The translations under genes and the position numbers were made by a program. Shown here one piece after another: positions 26,466-35,503 of a stretch of 64,000 bases of DNA (the first letter of the stretch is position 1; every line of letters starts with the position of its first letter). Source of the DNA: QHXN01 sp963785125. GTDB taxonomy: Bacteria > Acidobacteriota > Blastocatellia > Pyrinomonadales > Pyrinomonadaceae. Location: positions 62,001 to 126,000 of the forward strand of contig CAWATU010000003.1 in NCBI GenBank assembly GCA_963785125.1, given 5' to 3'. The notes under the pieces were generated by a model. That model saw nothing but the letters and a program-made list of their open reading frames with translations. It did not search any database and was not told the origin of the DNA.

Positions 26466-26843
26466 ATGCCTCATCAAACAATCGAAGAGATTATCGCGCG
26501 GCTCGAACGCATCATCGACGACGCGCTGCGCGGGCAGAGGCGCATCGGCTACTTCGCGGGGCTCTACGAGCGCGTCACGTCGAACGTGCGGCGCGCGCTC
26601 GTCGCGGGCGACGTGTTCCGCGACAACCCGCGCATGGAGCGCCTCGACGTAATCTTCGCCGAGCAGTTGGTCGCCGCCGGGGCGGGGAACCGGGAGCACC
26701 TCATCGCCAAGCGCGACGCCGAGACGGCCATCGTCGGCCAGACGCTCTACCCGCTCCACGGCTTCGCCGCGCACGTCGCCCGCTGGATACACTCCTCCGA
26801 GTGCAAGGACATTAGGACGAACATTCAGATAATTGCTGAATGA
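26466..26843 (+). CDS. DUF5995-like protein, probably shortened
   Basis: The protein of 125 residues has YFAGLYERVTSNVRRALVAG followed by RMERLDVIFAEQLVAAG, which resembles the N-terminal half of DUF5995 proteins from memory. Family members are usually close to twice as long, so the C-terminal half may be lost. A heptamer repeat begins 4 bp after the stop and could mark the break. AAGGAAAC precedes the ATG. No function is known; family assignment is moderate at best. Confidence 0.55.
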   Translation: MPHQTIEEIIARLERIIDDALRGQRRIGYFAGLYERVTSNVRRALVAGDVFRDNPRMERLDVIFAEQLVAAGAGNREHLIAKRDAETAIVGQTLYPLHGFAAHVARWIHSSECKDIRTNIQIIAE

Positions 26844-26846
26844 CAC

Positions 26847-26962
26847 TAGGCAGAAGGCAGATCGCAGAAGGCAGCCGCTCCGCGTGACGCCCGTTGTATA
26901 TTTAACCCAGACTTTTCATCATTAAGGTTTTCAACTGCCGACTGCCATCTGCCTTCTGCCTA
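26847..26962. repeat. Inverted heptamer repeat (AGGCAGA-type)
   Basis: The left arm 26847-26874 contains AGGCAGA AGGCAGA TCGCAGA AGGCAG and pairs imperfectly with 26935-26962, matching 23 of 28 positions. The 60-bp centre is AT-richer than the flanks. It fills the gap between the DUF5995-like gene and the next gene. Confidence 0.8.
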
Positions 26963-27013
26963 CTCCCTCTTGACTATTCTCCTTCGCCTGTTCATTCTCT
27001 CCGGGCGGGCCGG

Positions 27014-27880
27014 GTGTTGATAACTTCCGAAATCCTTCTGAAGAAATTTCCGTACAGCGTACAGGTGATGAACAAAGCGGAGGCGGCGCGCGCCGCCAGC
27101 GAAACGGGCGGGCGGGCGCCCCTGAACTACTTCAACTATTTCACAGAGATCGAGGACGCCTTCATCCGGCGGCGGGGGCGACACCTGCTGCTGAGCCCGA
27201 TGGACTGGGCGTTGATCGAGAGCTGGAAGGAGATGGGCGTGCCGCTCCACGTCGCCCTGCGCGGCATCGAGAAGTCCTTCGACTCCTACGAGTCGAAGCC
27301 GCGCAAGCGCACCGTCAAGTCGCTCTTCTACTGCCAGGAAGAGGTCGAAGCGCAGTTCGCCGAGTGGCTCGAATCGCAGACCGGCGCGCAGGCGCCCGCG
27401 ACGAATGACTCGGCCGAAAGCGGCGCGGCACAAGCCGCGGCCGAGGCGTCTGACGAGGATGGACGTGGTCTCCCTTTCCCGCGCGAGGTCATCGCTGCGC
27501 ACCTCGCCGACTGTCGCGAGGGCCTGGCCCGCGCTCTGGAGAAGAGAAGTGCGGCCGGGGCGGACGCGGTGACCGAGGCGCTCGCGCGCGCGTCCGCGCG
27601 GCTGGGCGAGTTGGCCGAAGACTTCAAGCGCGCGGCGCGTCCGGATGCGGAGCTTTTGGAGGGCTCGCTCACGGATTTGGAGTCGCTGCTCGACCGCTCT
27701 TTGCGCACATCGCTCGCGGCCGAAGAGATCGAGGCGGCGCGCGCGTCGGCCGCCGAGCAGTTGCGGCCCTACAAGGCGCGGATGGAGCGCGCCACCTACG
27801 AGCAGACGCTCGACAACCTTCTGGCGAAGTCTCTGCGCGAGGCAAACAGCGTCCCGCGCCTCAGTCTGTTCTACCTCTAA
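27014..27880 (+). CDS. Conserved-looking hypothetical protein with C-terminal helices
   Basis: 288 residues from a GTG start at 27014; an ATG at 27068 (MNKAEAARAA) is an alternative but has a ribosome site too close. Not recognised. The first 120 residues look compact (LNYFNYFTEIEDAFIRRRGR, then MDWALIESWKEMGVPLHVAL), followed by an Ala/Glu-rich linker and a long charged helical region to the end. The N-terminal part suggests a DNA- or protein-binding domain, but this is a guess. The next gene starts 36 bp later in the same direction. Confidence 0.65.
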   Translation: MLITSEILLKKFPYSVQVMNKAEAARAASETGGRAPLNYFNYFTEIEDAFIRRRGRHLLLSPMDWALIESWKEMGVPLHVALRGIEKSFDSYESKPRKRTVKSLFYCQEEVEAQFAEWLESQTGAQAPATNDSAESGAAQAAAEASDEDGRGLPFPREVIAAHLADCREGLARALEKRSAAGADAVTEALARASARLGELAEDFKRAARPDAELLEGSLTDLESLLDRSLRTSLAAEEIEAARASAAEQLRPYKARMERATYEQTLDNLLAKSLREANSVPRLSLFYL

Positions 27881-27916
27881 ACCAAAAATTCCCCCGAGGG
27901 GTGAAGGAGTTTCGAG

Positions 27917-28327
27917 ATGGCGAAAGTTCAAATCAGGCGTATGGGCGTCTTCTCCTGCGCCAAAATCTATTCCATAACACTGGCCGCGATGGGCCTCATC
28001 GTCGGCGTCATCTACGGCCTGATCTTCATGGTCGTGGGCGGCGCGATGATGGCCGGCGGCGGACGCAACTCTGGCTCGGCGGGTGCGAGCAGCCTCGTCA
28101 TCGGGCTCGTGATGATGATCGCCATCCCCGTCTTCTACGGTATCATCGGCTTCATCGGCGGCCTGATCGGCGGTCTGGTCTACAACGTCGCGGCCGGGGT
28201 CGTCGGCGGTCTCGAACTCGAACTCGAAAACCTGGACGGCACCAGCTACGCCCCCCCGCCCTCCCCCAACTGGGGCGACCAGCCGCCCTACACGCCGGGG
28301 CCGGGGCAGCAGCAGTATCCGTACTGA
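27917..28327 (+). CDS. Membrane protein, DUF3566-like
   Basis: 136 residues with AAGGAG 9 nt before the ATG. The opening VQIRRMGVFSCAKIYSITLA recalls DUF3566 proteins. Two glycine-rich membrane helices follow (GLIVGVIYGLIFMVVGGAMM and VMMIAIPVFYGIIGFIGGLI), then an acidic stretch and a Pro/Gly/Gln/Tyr-rich tail. No function is known. A heptamer palindrome begins 2 bp after the stop. Confidence 0.68.
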   Translation: MAKVQIRRMGVFSCAKIYSITLAAMGLIVGVIYGLIFMVVGGAMMAGGGRNSGSAGASSLVIGLVMMIAIPVFYGIIGFIGGLIGGLVYNVAAGVVGGLELELENLDGTSYAPPPSPNWGDQPPYTPGPGQQQYPY

Positions 28328-28329
28328 AA

Positions 28330-28447
28330 CAGTAGGCAGTAGGCAGATGTCAGTGGGCAGTTGAAAGCCTTCGTCAGTCGAACCGCTCGGCTGTCATCTT
28401 CAACGTTCGCTAAGCGGAGCTTACTGCCTACTGCTTACTGCCTACTG
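28330..28447. repeat. Inverted heptamer repeat (CAGTAGG-type) before rlmD
   Basis: The left arm (28330-28360) reads CAGTAGG CAGTAGG CAGATGT CAGTGGG CAG. The right arm (28421-28447) carries TACTGCC and TACTGCT units in the reverse sense. It ends 4 bp before the rlmD start codon, so the rlmD ribosome site lies within the stem. Confidence 0.8.
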
Positions 28448-28451
28448 AACT

Positions 28452-29687
28452 ATGAAGAGTCGGAGGCGAGCGCCGCGGCGCGAGGCGGCGGAGGAGAGCG
28501 GGCGTCTGCGCGCGGGGGCGCTGCTCGACGTGAGGGTCGAGCGCATCCTGCCGGGCGGCGTCGGGCTCGCGCACGCCGAGGGGCAGACGCTCTTCGTAAG
28601 CTTGGCCGCGCCGGGCGACCTTGCGCGCGTACGCGTCGAGTCCGTCCGGGGCCGCGCCCTCTTCGCCTCAATCGTCGAGGTGCTCGAACCCTCGGACGTG
28701 CGCGCCGAGCCGCCCTGTCCTTACTTCGGGCGCTGCGGCGGCTGCGACTTTCAGCAGTTGACCTACGAGGCGCAACTCGCCGCCAAAGCCGAGATTATAC
28801 GCGACTGCCTGCGCCGCGTGGCGCACGCCGAGCCGCCGGAAGCGATTGAAGTCGTGCCGTCGCCAGAGGTCTGGCGCTATCGTTCGCGGGCGCGCTGGCA
28901 GCACGACGCGGTGCGGCGCCACCTCGGCTACTACGAGCGCGGCTCGCACCGCGTCTGCGACGTGGCCGACTGCCCCGTCGCCGCGCCGCCCGTGGCCGAA
29001 CGCCTGGCGCGTCTGCGCGGGATGTTGTCTGAAGGGACTCTGCCGCAGGCTTCGGAGTTCGAGGCGGTCGCGGGTGACGAGGGCGTTGCGCTCGACCCAA
29101 CGGTCGAGCCCGGCGACGAGCGCGAACAGTCGCGGCGCATAGGCGGTGAGATTTACCGCTTCGACGCCGGCTGCTTCTTCCAGATCAACCACGCGCTTCT
29201 GGAGCCGCTCGTCGAAGAGGGGTTGCGCGGCACCGCGGACGGCGGCGAGACCGCGCTCGACCTCTACAGCGGCGTCGGCCTCTTCACGCTCCCGCTCGCG
29301 CGACGCTTTCAGAGGGTCGTCGCCGTCGAGGGCAATCCCGCCTCGGCCGAGTACGCCCGACGCAACCTCTCCGACGCAACGCTCACCAACGCGCGCGTCG
29401 AGACCTCATCGGTCGGCGACTGGCTCGCCCGTCGCGCCGGAGACCTGGGCCGCGCCGACTTCGTCCTCCTCGACCCGCCCCGCGCCGGCGTCGAACCCGA
29501 AGCCATCCGCGGCCTCATCGGCCTCAAGCCCGCGCATATCTCCTACGTCTCCTGCGACCCCGCCACTCTCGCCCGCGACCTCCGCCTCCTCCTCGACGCC
29601 GACTACCGCATACACTCCCTCCGCGCCTTCGACATGTTCCCCCAGACCCACCACGTCGAAACGGTCGTCCATCTCTTCAAGTCTTAG
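28452..29687 (+). CDS. rlmD: 23S rRNA (uracil-5-)-methyltransferase, RlmD/TrmA family
   Basis: The 411-residue enzyme puts a methyl group on C5 of a uridine in 23S rRNA. A TRAM RNA-binding domain occupies residues 20-80. The iron-sulfur motif is CPYFGRCGGC (Cys89, 95, 98) with a further Cys in HRVCDVADC. The SAM site is LDLYSGVGLFTLPLA, and the catalytic cysteine and motif lie in VSCDPATLARDLR near 365. FPQTHHVETVVHL ends the family signature. RlmD versus RlmC/TrmA specificity cannot be decided by eye. The stop codon is part of the 5-bp target duplication of the transposon, which starts on the very next base, so the gene is intact and its 3' end is the likely attachment site. Confidence 0.88.
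   Translation: MKSRRRAPRREAAEESGRLRAGALLDVRVERILPGGVGLAHAEGQTLFVSLAAPGDLARVRVESVRGRALFASIVEVLEPSDVRAEPPCPYFGRCGGCDFQQLTYEAQLAAKAEIIRDCLRRVAHAEPPEAIEVVPSPEVWRYRSRARWQHDAVRRHLGYYERGSHRVCDVADCPVAAPPVAERLARLRGMLSEGTLPQASEFEAVAGDEGVALDPTVEPGDEREQSRRIGGEIYRFDAGCFFQINHALLEPLVEEGLRGTADGGETALDLYSGVGLFTLPLARRFQRVVAVEGNPASAEYARRNLSDATLTNARVETSSVGDWLARRAGDLGRADFVLLDPPRAGVEPEAIRGLIGLKPAHISYVSCDPATLARDLRLLLDADYRIHSLRAFDMFPQTHHVETVVHLFKS
29683..29687. repeat. Left target-site duplication (CTTAG)
   Basis: CTTAG immediately precedes the left transposon end and is repeated at 62892-62896 directly after the right end. Five bp is the duplication length made by Tn7-type transposases. It overlaps the rlmD stop codon. 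Confidence 0.8.
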
Positions 29688-29755
29688 TAAGAATTCCAAA
29701 AGTGAATGCAAATAAACAAAAGGCAATGCAAATACTTACAAAGGTGGTGCAAATA
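29688..29755. repeat. Left end of the Tn7-like element: TIR and three transposase-binding-type repeats
   Basis: After the terminal TAAGAATTCC, three repeats with the core TGCAAATA start at 29707, 29727 and 29748, i.e. 20-21 bp apart. On the minus strand each reads GCA-N4-CTTTTG or similar. The right end has the same core in the opposite sense. They are read as TnsB-binding sites. The following 200 bp to the tniQ stop contain nothing further that I recognise. Confidence 0.75.
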
Positions 29756-29955
29756 TAGATCGGCAACAATGACTGATGAAAAACACAGAAGTGAGTGAGG
29801 AATCGGTAGCGGAATTATTATTCTGCTTTACCTCATTCAAGTAGGCAGCTCGAACCCCTTATTTGCTGATTTTAGACATCCGAGGGCTAGGAGACATTCA
29901 TACCTTTCCAAATAAGGAATTAACTGCTCATGCTGGATGTGAGTTATTATTTTTA

Positions 29956-31299
29956 TCACTTTTTACTCTTTTGCCCTGACGAACAGGACGCATGATAGGC
30001 TTTAACCCAATTATATACGGTGCCTATAGACACTGAAATTAACTTTGCCACTTGCGTCTGGCTATGGCCTTGGAGCACCAACCTTACTGCCTTGCGTCTC
30101 AAACTCTTGGGCCGGACGATGGATTTAATCTGGCCTCTCTGTTGAATACTTCCATGCACATAATGAGGGCTGAGATACTTACATAACTCGCCGCTACGCG
30201 GTTCCTGCCCTGATTTATCAATGTAGCTAAGGATAGAGTTAATTTCCTGTTCAGAGGGGGTGTATGAATGTCCTAGCAGATTCAGATTAATGACGTTCCA
30301 TAGCCAGAAAGGCACTGATGGACAGTTGCGGGTCCATACGCTACTTTCCAGTTTGTTCGATTTACTGAAACTAATGAATTCTTTAGGCCACCTTTCAAGA
30401 AGTCTCTGAGTAACCAACAGCACTGAGCGCCGCGTCCGAATATCAAGTTGTTGAAAGGGGAGCCATTTATAAAGAGCGATGTGAAGTTTTTCAAAGCCAT
30501 AGTATCGAACTGCTTGTTCCAGAAGATTTTCCTTGCTATGGTTGCGCCTTGTCAGGGCGTAAGCCATATGCCGCAATCCTTCAAAGAACAGTAACGAATG
30601 GATCGTGCCGTGACCCGAAAGTGTTGCCCACCCTTGTCGTAGCACCCCTAAGAGATATTTGTGAAAATTGACTTCAACAGAATCACTCACCTGAAGGAAG
30701 CTAGCATTAATATTTCGATAATCAGAGCCGCATTTGTGACATACGGTCAACTGATTAGAATCCACATAGCAATTCCTTGATGTATTCATAAAGAAATTGA
30801 TCGCCTCACCACATTTCGTGCAGTAATCCAACATAAAGATTTCGTGTTCGGTGCATATGACATTAAATGCCAATCGCCACTCACGCCTAAAGTAAGGATG
30901 TCTATCTCCAGAGAGACATAGAGGGCAGTACTGTAGGCCAAAATACTTATGTTGACTTATATGCTTTAGGTTGCCTCGCGGCATAATCCAAGCAGTTGTG
31001 CCATGTTCGAGACTTGTCTCAAAGAGCCGCCCTTCATAGGCTGTTAGGGTCGTATTGAATACTCTTTCAAGGCATGTCGCAGTCTTGTCGGACAAGGCAC
31101 TTAGAAGCGCAGAGCTTCTCGTTCTGTCAACGTCATGCACCCTCCATGCGTGAGCTTCTGAACAAACTGCTGATGAAAATAGAGAGGGCTTCATTCCATG
31201 CGAAACAGACAGTCGAACAAGCCATGAAGAAAGGAGTTCGTCGTCTTCAGGTCTCAAATGAATGGGTAACAACTTACCCGACAATCCTGACCTAATCAT
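29956..31299 (-). CDS. tniQ: TniQ/TnsD-family target-selection protein (TniQ-1, with C-terminal HTH)
   Basis: The protein of 447 residues begins with the TniQ signature LLPIHLRPEDDELLSSWLVR. Zinc-finger pairs are YCPLCLSGDRHPYFRREW and DYCTKCGEAINF, then CHKCGSDYR. The C-terminus carries a helix-turn-helix (SLRRKAVRLVLQGHSQTQVA, then KLISVSIGTVYNWVKAYH), fitting a DNA-binding TnsD-like role. TniQ proteins bind the attachment site and recruit TnsC. This one is last in the tns operon, 270 bp from the left end and closest to rlmD. Its ATG overlaps the stop of TniQ-2 (ATGA), so the two are coupled. Confidence 0.88.
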   Translation of the reverse strand: MIRSGLSGKLLPIHLRPEDDELLSSWLVRLSVSHGMKPSLFSSAVCSEAHAWRVHDVDRTRSSALLSALSDKTATCLERVFNTTLTAYEGRLFETSLEHGTTAWIMPRGNLKHISQHKYFGLQYCPLCLSGDRHPYFRREWRLAFNVICTEHEIFMLDYCTKCGEAINFFMNTSRNCYVDSNQLTVCHKCGSDYRNINASFLQVSDSVEVNFHKYLLGVLRQGWATLSGHGTIHSLLFFEGLRHMAYALTRRNHSKENLLEQAVRYYGFEKLHIALYKWLPFQQLDIRTRRSVLLVTQRLLERWPKEFISFSKSNKLESSVWTRNCPSVPFWLWNVINLNLLGHSYTPSEQEINSILSYIDKSGQEPRSGELCKYLSPHYVHGSIQQRGQIKSIVRPKSLRRKAVRLVLQGHSQTQVAKLISVSIGTVYNWVKAYHASCSSGQKSKK

Positions 31300-32501
31300 T
31301 TAACGGCAGGCCCCCTGCGTATTACCGCTACACCCAAAAGCCGCGAAAGGGTAGATTTATTTAACCTTTCTCCAAGCTGCTTGAGATGTTCAACAGCAAA
31401 CGTCATTTCTTGAAGGGAAGGGCGATAACGAGCGCGGTAAAGATGGTCCTGCACGACACTCCAGAACCAGAAGGGAGCTTTTAGCCCTCGACTTCGCGCC
31501 GAAGACTCAAAATGCCGCAGCCAGAGTGAACTCCATATCTTATGGTCTTGTGAAAGTTCGATAAAACGTTGCGGCCAATCTTCAAGAAGACAGCGTGCGA
31601 GCGCAAGCAGTTGCCTGCGTGGCGTAACGCCCATCTCTTGAACGTCAGGTCGGGGCCACGACGGCGACGGTAAATATGTCTCTAGCTCGTGCCCAGCACT
31701 GATAGCCCGTCGCAGCCCCTCCACACGCTTATCCTGCATGGCTAATATCTTCATTAGGTGACGCAGGACAGTGAAAAATAAGATGGGATGTATCTTCACA
31801 TTCTGTCCGATTTGCACGAAGCCTGAGTCGAATGCCGCTAATAATATTCTCGTAAATTCAACCTCTTTGGATGTGATAGGAGATGACGGCTGATGGGCTC
31901 CATCTATCTCACCATTACAGGAGTCTCGTAAGTCGGAACCGCAGGAGTGGCAAAGTGTAAGGGATTCAGCCGTGAGCTTCTGGTAATTGCATAACTCAGT
32001 GCGATGAAAACTTACTGGCGCGCCACAAGATTGGCAGCGATCAAAAAGTAGCGAGTGATGTTTTTCGCAGATCGTCATGAAAGCTAGCCGCCACCTGCGG
32101 CGGTAATATGGTGTTCTATCTTCACTTAAACATTGAGAACAATATTGCATGCCGAAACATCTACGAGTACGGTGATATATTCCAATCGGCATTATCCACG
32201 CAGCCGGGCCGAGATTATTGTGCTTCTCGAAGAGGATGCCTTCGTAGTCAGCCAGGGTAGTAGCCCGTGCCCTCTTAATCGAAACGCTAGTTTTAACTGA
32301 AAGTGTTTGGACTATGTTTGCATCCGCAGACTTATCTATGTCCCGGTTCCAAATGGCTTTGCCTGCGAGAGTGATAGAGCAAAAGGTATGAAGTTTTTGT
32401 CCGTGAGCTATAGCTAGCCGCATCAGCCACGAAGACAACAATTCATCCGTCTTCGGCTTAATATGAGCGGGCCAGAGTTTTTCTTTATGGATATTAGGCA
32501 A
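31296..32501 (-). CDS. tniQ: TniQ-family protein (TniQ-2)
   Basis: About 401 residues. The N-terminal KLWPAHIKPKTDELLSSWLM and zinc motifs YCSQCLSEDRTPYYRRRW, RCQSCGAPV and CHSCGSDLR match TniQ. The start is set at TTG 32501 because it aligns with the start of TniQ-1; a TTG at 32549 would overlap tnsC by 56 bp. It has no clear C-terminal helix-turn-helix, unlike TniQ-1. Two TniQ proteins often mean two target pathways (chromosomal site and mobile elements) in Tn7-like elements; here this is inference. It overlaps tnsC by 8 bp. Confidence 0.85.
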   Translation of the reverse strand: MPNIHKEKLWPAHIKPKTDELLSSWLMRLAIAHGQKLHTFCSITLAGKAIWNRDIDKSADANIVQTLSVKTSVSIKRARATTLADYEGILFEKHNNLGPAAWIMPIGIYHRTRRCFGMQYCSQCLSEDRTPYYRRRWRLAFMTICEKHHSLLFDRCQSCGAPVSFHRTELCNYQKLTAESLTLCHSCGSDLRDSCNGEIDGAHQPSSPITSKEVEFTRILLAAFDSGFVQIGQNVKIHPILFFTVLRHLMKILAMQDKRVEGLRRAISAGHELETYLPSPSWPRPDVQEMGVTPRRQLLALARCLLEDWPQRFIELSQDHKIWSSLWLRHFESSARSRGLKAPFWFWSVVQDHLYRARYRPSLQEMTFAVEHLKQLGERLNKSTLSRLLGVAVIRRGPAVK

Positions 32502-33456
32502 CGTGAGTTTGCTGCCTCTGCTTCCTTGCTGAAGGTTGAACCCAGTCAAGTTCTTTTAGGATTTTCAAAGTGATGCGCTCACTTTTGGACTTGATAGCCG
32601 TGATGGAAGCTTCAGCGAGAATGGTTGACAGTTCACCGATAAGCCCCTCACTCATAATTAGTAGCTTATTTGCTAGCTGGTCTTGCGACAGGTCGGAGGG
32701 TTTCCAGAGGGGCAACGTTTTCTCGAAGCGTTGCAGTAGCCCGTTGAAAGCAATCTTCCCCGGTGTAGTAACTCGTTCCCACTTGGGTAGGAGCATTCGC
32801 CGGAATCTGTTCGTCAGCTGTGGATCACTCTGGAAGACATTAGCGGCTCTCTCAGTACCGACAGCAACGATTACTATTTTCAATCTATTGCCTAAGAACT
32901 TAACAGCATTCAGCACCTGATGACGCTTCTTCTCGGGGCCAGCTAGCATGTCATGGATTTCGTCAATGACGAGTATTTTCGTGCCAATTTGCTCCAGCAA
33001 ACGAATGAGTTGAAATAGCTTGGCATCGGGGCAATCTCCCTTTTGGTAAGGAGCGTAAATCCCTTCTAGTATTTGATTATAAAGACGGCCTTCATCGGGT
33101 ACTGGCGGGGACTGCACGACTAGCACAGGGCAGCTGATAGCTTCTCCTTCCTCGTTATCGCATGACGGGTGAAGTGACTTGAAACGCTCTATAATCATCG
33201 TCTTACCGCTATTAGTTTCTCCCTCTATTAAAAGGTTCGGCATCCGGTGTGTTTTCGGATGATCGAACAAGTCTTCGAGTTTAGTGAGTATAGCTTCTGC
33301 TTGTTTGTACCCAATCCAGCGCACGCCACGCACGTAACGTATTCTGTCAGAATCACTCTTCAGGAGTGCCTGTTTTGCATTATCAGTTAAATGTGTTGGT
33401 AATTTATTCATGGCTCTGAAGTGCTGAGGCAGTCGCATTACGGCCATCCCAAACAT
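32494..33456 (-). CDS. tnsC: TnsC/TniB-family AAA+ regulator of transposition
   Basis: Up to 320 residues; internal starts at 33438 and 33411 (MNKLPTHL) are possible and 33411 fits TniB homologues best. Walker A is GETNSGKT (79-86 in the long form), Walker B ILVIDEIHDM, and sensor-like VGTERAANVFQSDPQLTNRF follows. The ATPase forms filaments on target DNA, bridges TniQ to the TnsAB transposase and marks sites already occupied by the element. It overlaps TniQ-2 and lies 118 bp downstream of tnsB. Confidence 0.9.
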   Translation of the reverse strand: MFGMAVMRLPQHFRAMNKLPTHLTDNAKQALLKSDSDRIRYVRGVRWIGYKQAEAILTKLEDLFDHPKTHRMPNLLIEGETNSGKTMIIERFKSLHPSCDNEEGEAISCPVLVVQSPPVPDEGRLYNQILEGIYAPYQKGDCPDAKLFQLIRLLEQIGTKILVIDEIHDMLAGPEKKRHQVLNAVKFLGNRLKIVIVAVGTERAANVFQSDPQLTNRFRRMLLPKWERVTTPGKIAFNGLLQRFEKTLPLWKPSDLSQDQLANKLLIMSEGLIGELSTILAEASITAIKSKSERITLKILKELDWVQPSARKQRQQTHVA

Positions 33457-33574
33457 GCTGTAAATAGGAACTCAGCACATGAGGAGCATCTTCCTTGACC
33501 TCTATTTCAGCAAAGAGAACAGTTCTTCTCTCTATACTAGCAACGTGATGTGCCTTCACATCAAGTAGTGCGTG

Positions 33575-35488
33575 CTAAAGGGTATTGAGTTGTAGTGAGT
33601 CATCTATCTCGAAATCTTCATCAAGAGGCAACTCTTCTTCCTTTGAATCAAGGCTAGATTGATTTTCCGCACCATCGGGCTGAGTTTGAGCCGCCGTTTT
33701 CGGCCTTGTGATTTGCGCATTTTGCGACCTACGCTGCCTGGCACGCCTTGCAGCTTTAGTTTCCCTTATGGCTTTCTCCTCTATTGCACGCATCTCATCA
33801 TACGTTTTGAAAATGAGCGCCTCATCAACATCCTGGTCATCCACTCCATTCTGTGCAATGTGCCTACGCACAGCACGGTACTCCCAAATGCTCATGGCCG
33901 GACGTGACATGTCTCGGTATGGGATTTCGTAATACTCTTTCGTTTCAGGATCATAAAAATAAATGAACTTGATATTGCGAGGGTCGCGCTTGCAGATATA
34001 TGTAGGTCGTTTATTTGGCTTGCCAGGTATTCTGAGCCCCACGTAGCGATCTAGTAGGGGGCTGTAATAAGTGATTTTATCGATTGTGATACCGTCTGCT
34101 TGAACAGTTCGAGTTTCAAAAGGCATTAAATCCAACCGCAGTCTATCTTCGTTTAAGACTTTCGGCTGAAAACCAGTACCAGGCTGTGTCTTGGTGCCTA
34201 TTATGCCCACTTCCAACTGCTTAATTGGGCTAGTGTTCAGAGTGCTATGCTTCCGCTGGTGATAAGCACCAACCACAAGATTTGTAAACCACAATTCAAA
34301 CTGTGAGAGGGTCATCTTAGCCTCTCCCTCAGAATCGTAATCGCCCTTCTCATTTATATTGGAGTAGGTAGTACCATGTAGAGCGTGTATCTCCTTTAAC
34401 AAAGTACCCAGCAGCCTTTCAATATGTGCTCCATAGTGCGGTTGCTTGACCGGTCGCCACTGAAGGTCCACCGCGTATTCTTTGCAGGCACGCTTTAGCA
34501 TTTTGCCTCGAAACTCACCCGCATTATCCGCGTAAATCCTCCTCATGAAACCCCAGCAAGGCCACGAAACCTTGATGTCTAGGCGGTCCAGCCAAGCTTC
34601 TTTAGGTAGGATGGCATGTGCTAGACACAGCCCCACTGACATAGCATTTGGTGGATCGAAAGAGATATAAAAACCGATCACCATACGGCTATACACGTCC
34701 ATTGCTAGCGTTATCCATGGCCTTCCTATTGGAAGGCGATCAACGTCATCAACAAGCTCGATATCTAACTTGGTGTGATCTATTTGAACATCCGAGAGTG
34801 GAAACATCCCGTCAGGGTAATGGCCGGGATGTGCTGTGTGAAGCTTCTTAGCCTCTTTTGCGCCCAATTGAGCTTCATCTTTCTCTTTCTGCGTGATGGC
34901 CTTAATTCTGTTATAAATGGTGTTCTTGTGAGGGGGCTGTATGTTGTTATTCATGAGCCTACGTTTGATTTCGTCATAGACCTTCTTGACTGTACGCCTT
35001 CGGCCTTTGACATAGAATTCTTTAATCGTAGCTTGGATAATTGACTCTACATCTTCGGGAAGGCGACTTTTACCCTTTCCACCGTTACTTCTCGAACGTA
35101 TCAACTCTGAAGTTTGTCCTGTTAGTTCGTAGCGGTTGATCATCCGGTAGACCGTAACGTAATGAACGCCTAAATCGCCGGCCACTTTCTCGACCATCTC
35201 CTTAGTTCTCCGCTCGCCACCGAGCAGCGGAGAGAGATGGGCCAACATGTGTTCTGCTTCTTTCCAATCGTCGTCTTTGATGAGGCTCAATTCTTGGCCC
35301 TGTAACTGTGCGCCGGATGGGAGAGCCGTGACCGGCCCGAGGTTTTTTATAGGTAACACGACAGATTTACCAGCAGTCTCTTCTCTCGCTAGAACTGTAT
35401 CAAGGTCCAACATGAGTTCGACCGTGTATAAGCTTTCTCCGCAACTTACTACTGCACCAGGGTTAATATTAAACAGGCTGCTGGTCAT
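33575..35488 (-). CDS. tnsB: TnsB/TniA-family DDE transposase
   Basis: The 637-residue retroviral-integrase-fold transposase cuts and joins the 3' ends. An N-terminal helix-turn-helix region is followed by the catalytic triad Asp237 (VQIDHTK), Asp321 (RIYADNAGEF) and Glu357 (HIERLLG), with the classic 35-residue D-E spacing. A Mu-type C-terminal beta barrel (DRYVGLRIPGKPNKRPTYIC) and an Arg/Gln/Asp-rich tail, expected to contact TnsC, complete it. Starts 15 bp after tnsA, preceded by AAGGAC. The family includes TniA of Tn5053, but the neighbouring TnsA makes this a TnsB. Confidence 0.93.
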   Translation of the reverse strand: MTSSLFNINPGAVVSCGESLYTVELMLDLDTVLAREETAGKSVVLPIKNLGPVTALPSGAQLQGQELSLIKDDDWKEAEHMLAHLSPLLGGERRTKEMVEKVAGDLGVHYVTVYRMINRYELTGQTSELIRSRSNGGKGKSRLPEDVESIIQATIKEFYVKGRRRTVKKVYDEIKRRLMNNNIQPPHKNTIYNRIKAITQKEKDEAQLGAKEAKKLHTAHPGHYPDGMFPLSDVQIDHTKLDIELVDDVDRLPIGRPWITLAMDVYSRMVIGFYISFDPPNAMSVGLCLAHAILPKEAWLDRLDIKVSWPCWGFMRRIYADNAGEFRGKMLKRACKEYAVDLQWRPVKQPHYGAHIERLLGTLLKEIHALHGTTYSNINEKGDYDSEGEAKMTLSQFELWFTNLVVGAYHQRKHSTLNTSPIKQLEVGIIGTKTQPGTGFQPKVLNEDRLRLDLMPFETRTVQADGITIDKITYYSPLLDRYVGLRIPGKPNKRPTYICKRDPRNIKFIYFYDPETKEYYEIPYRDMSRPAMSIWEYRAVRRHIAQNGVDDQDVDEALIFKTYDEMRAIEEKAIRETKAARRARQRRSQNAQITRPKTAAQTQPDGAENQSSLDSKEEELPLDEDFEIDDSLQLNTL

Positions 35489-35503
35489 TCTTGAGGTCCT
35501 TTG

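Noticed and set aside
2275..28447. CRISPR arrays from the short repeats
   Set aside because: The units are 7 bp in direct contact, without spacers, and form palindromes.
1029..29687. Many long antisense and shifted open frames
   Set aside because: They mirror real genes in GC-rich DNA; their translations are Arg/Ala/Pro-rich or low-complexity and lack motifs.
29688..29690. Transposon termini of the TGT...ACA type
   Set aside because: Not present; the inverted repeats and the CTTAG duplication fix the ends at TAAGAA...TTCTTA instead.
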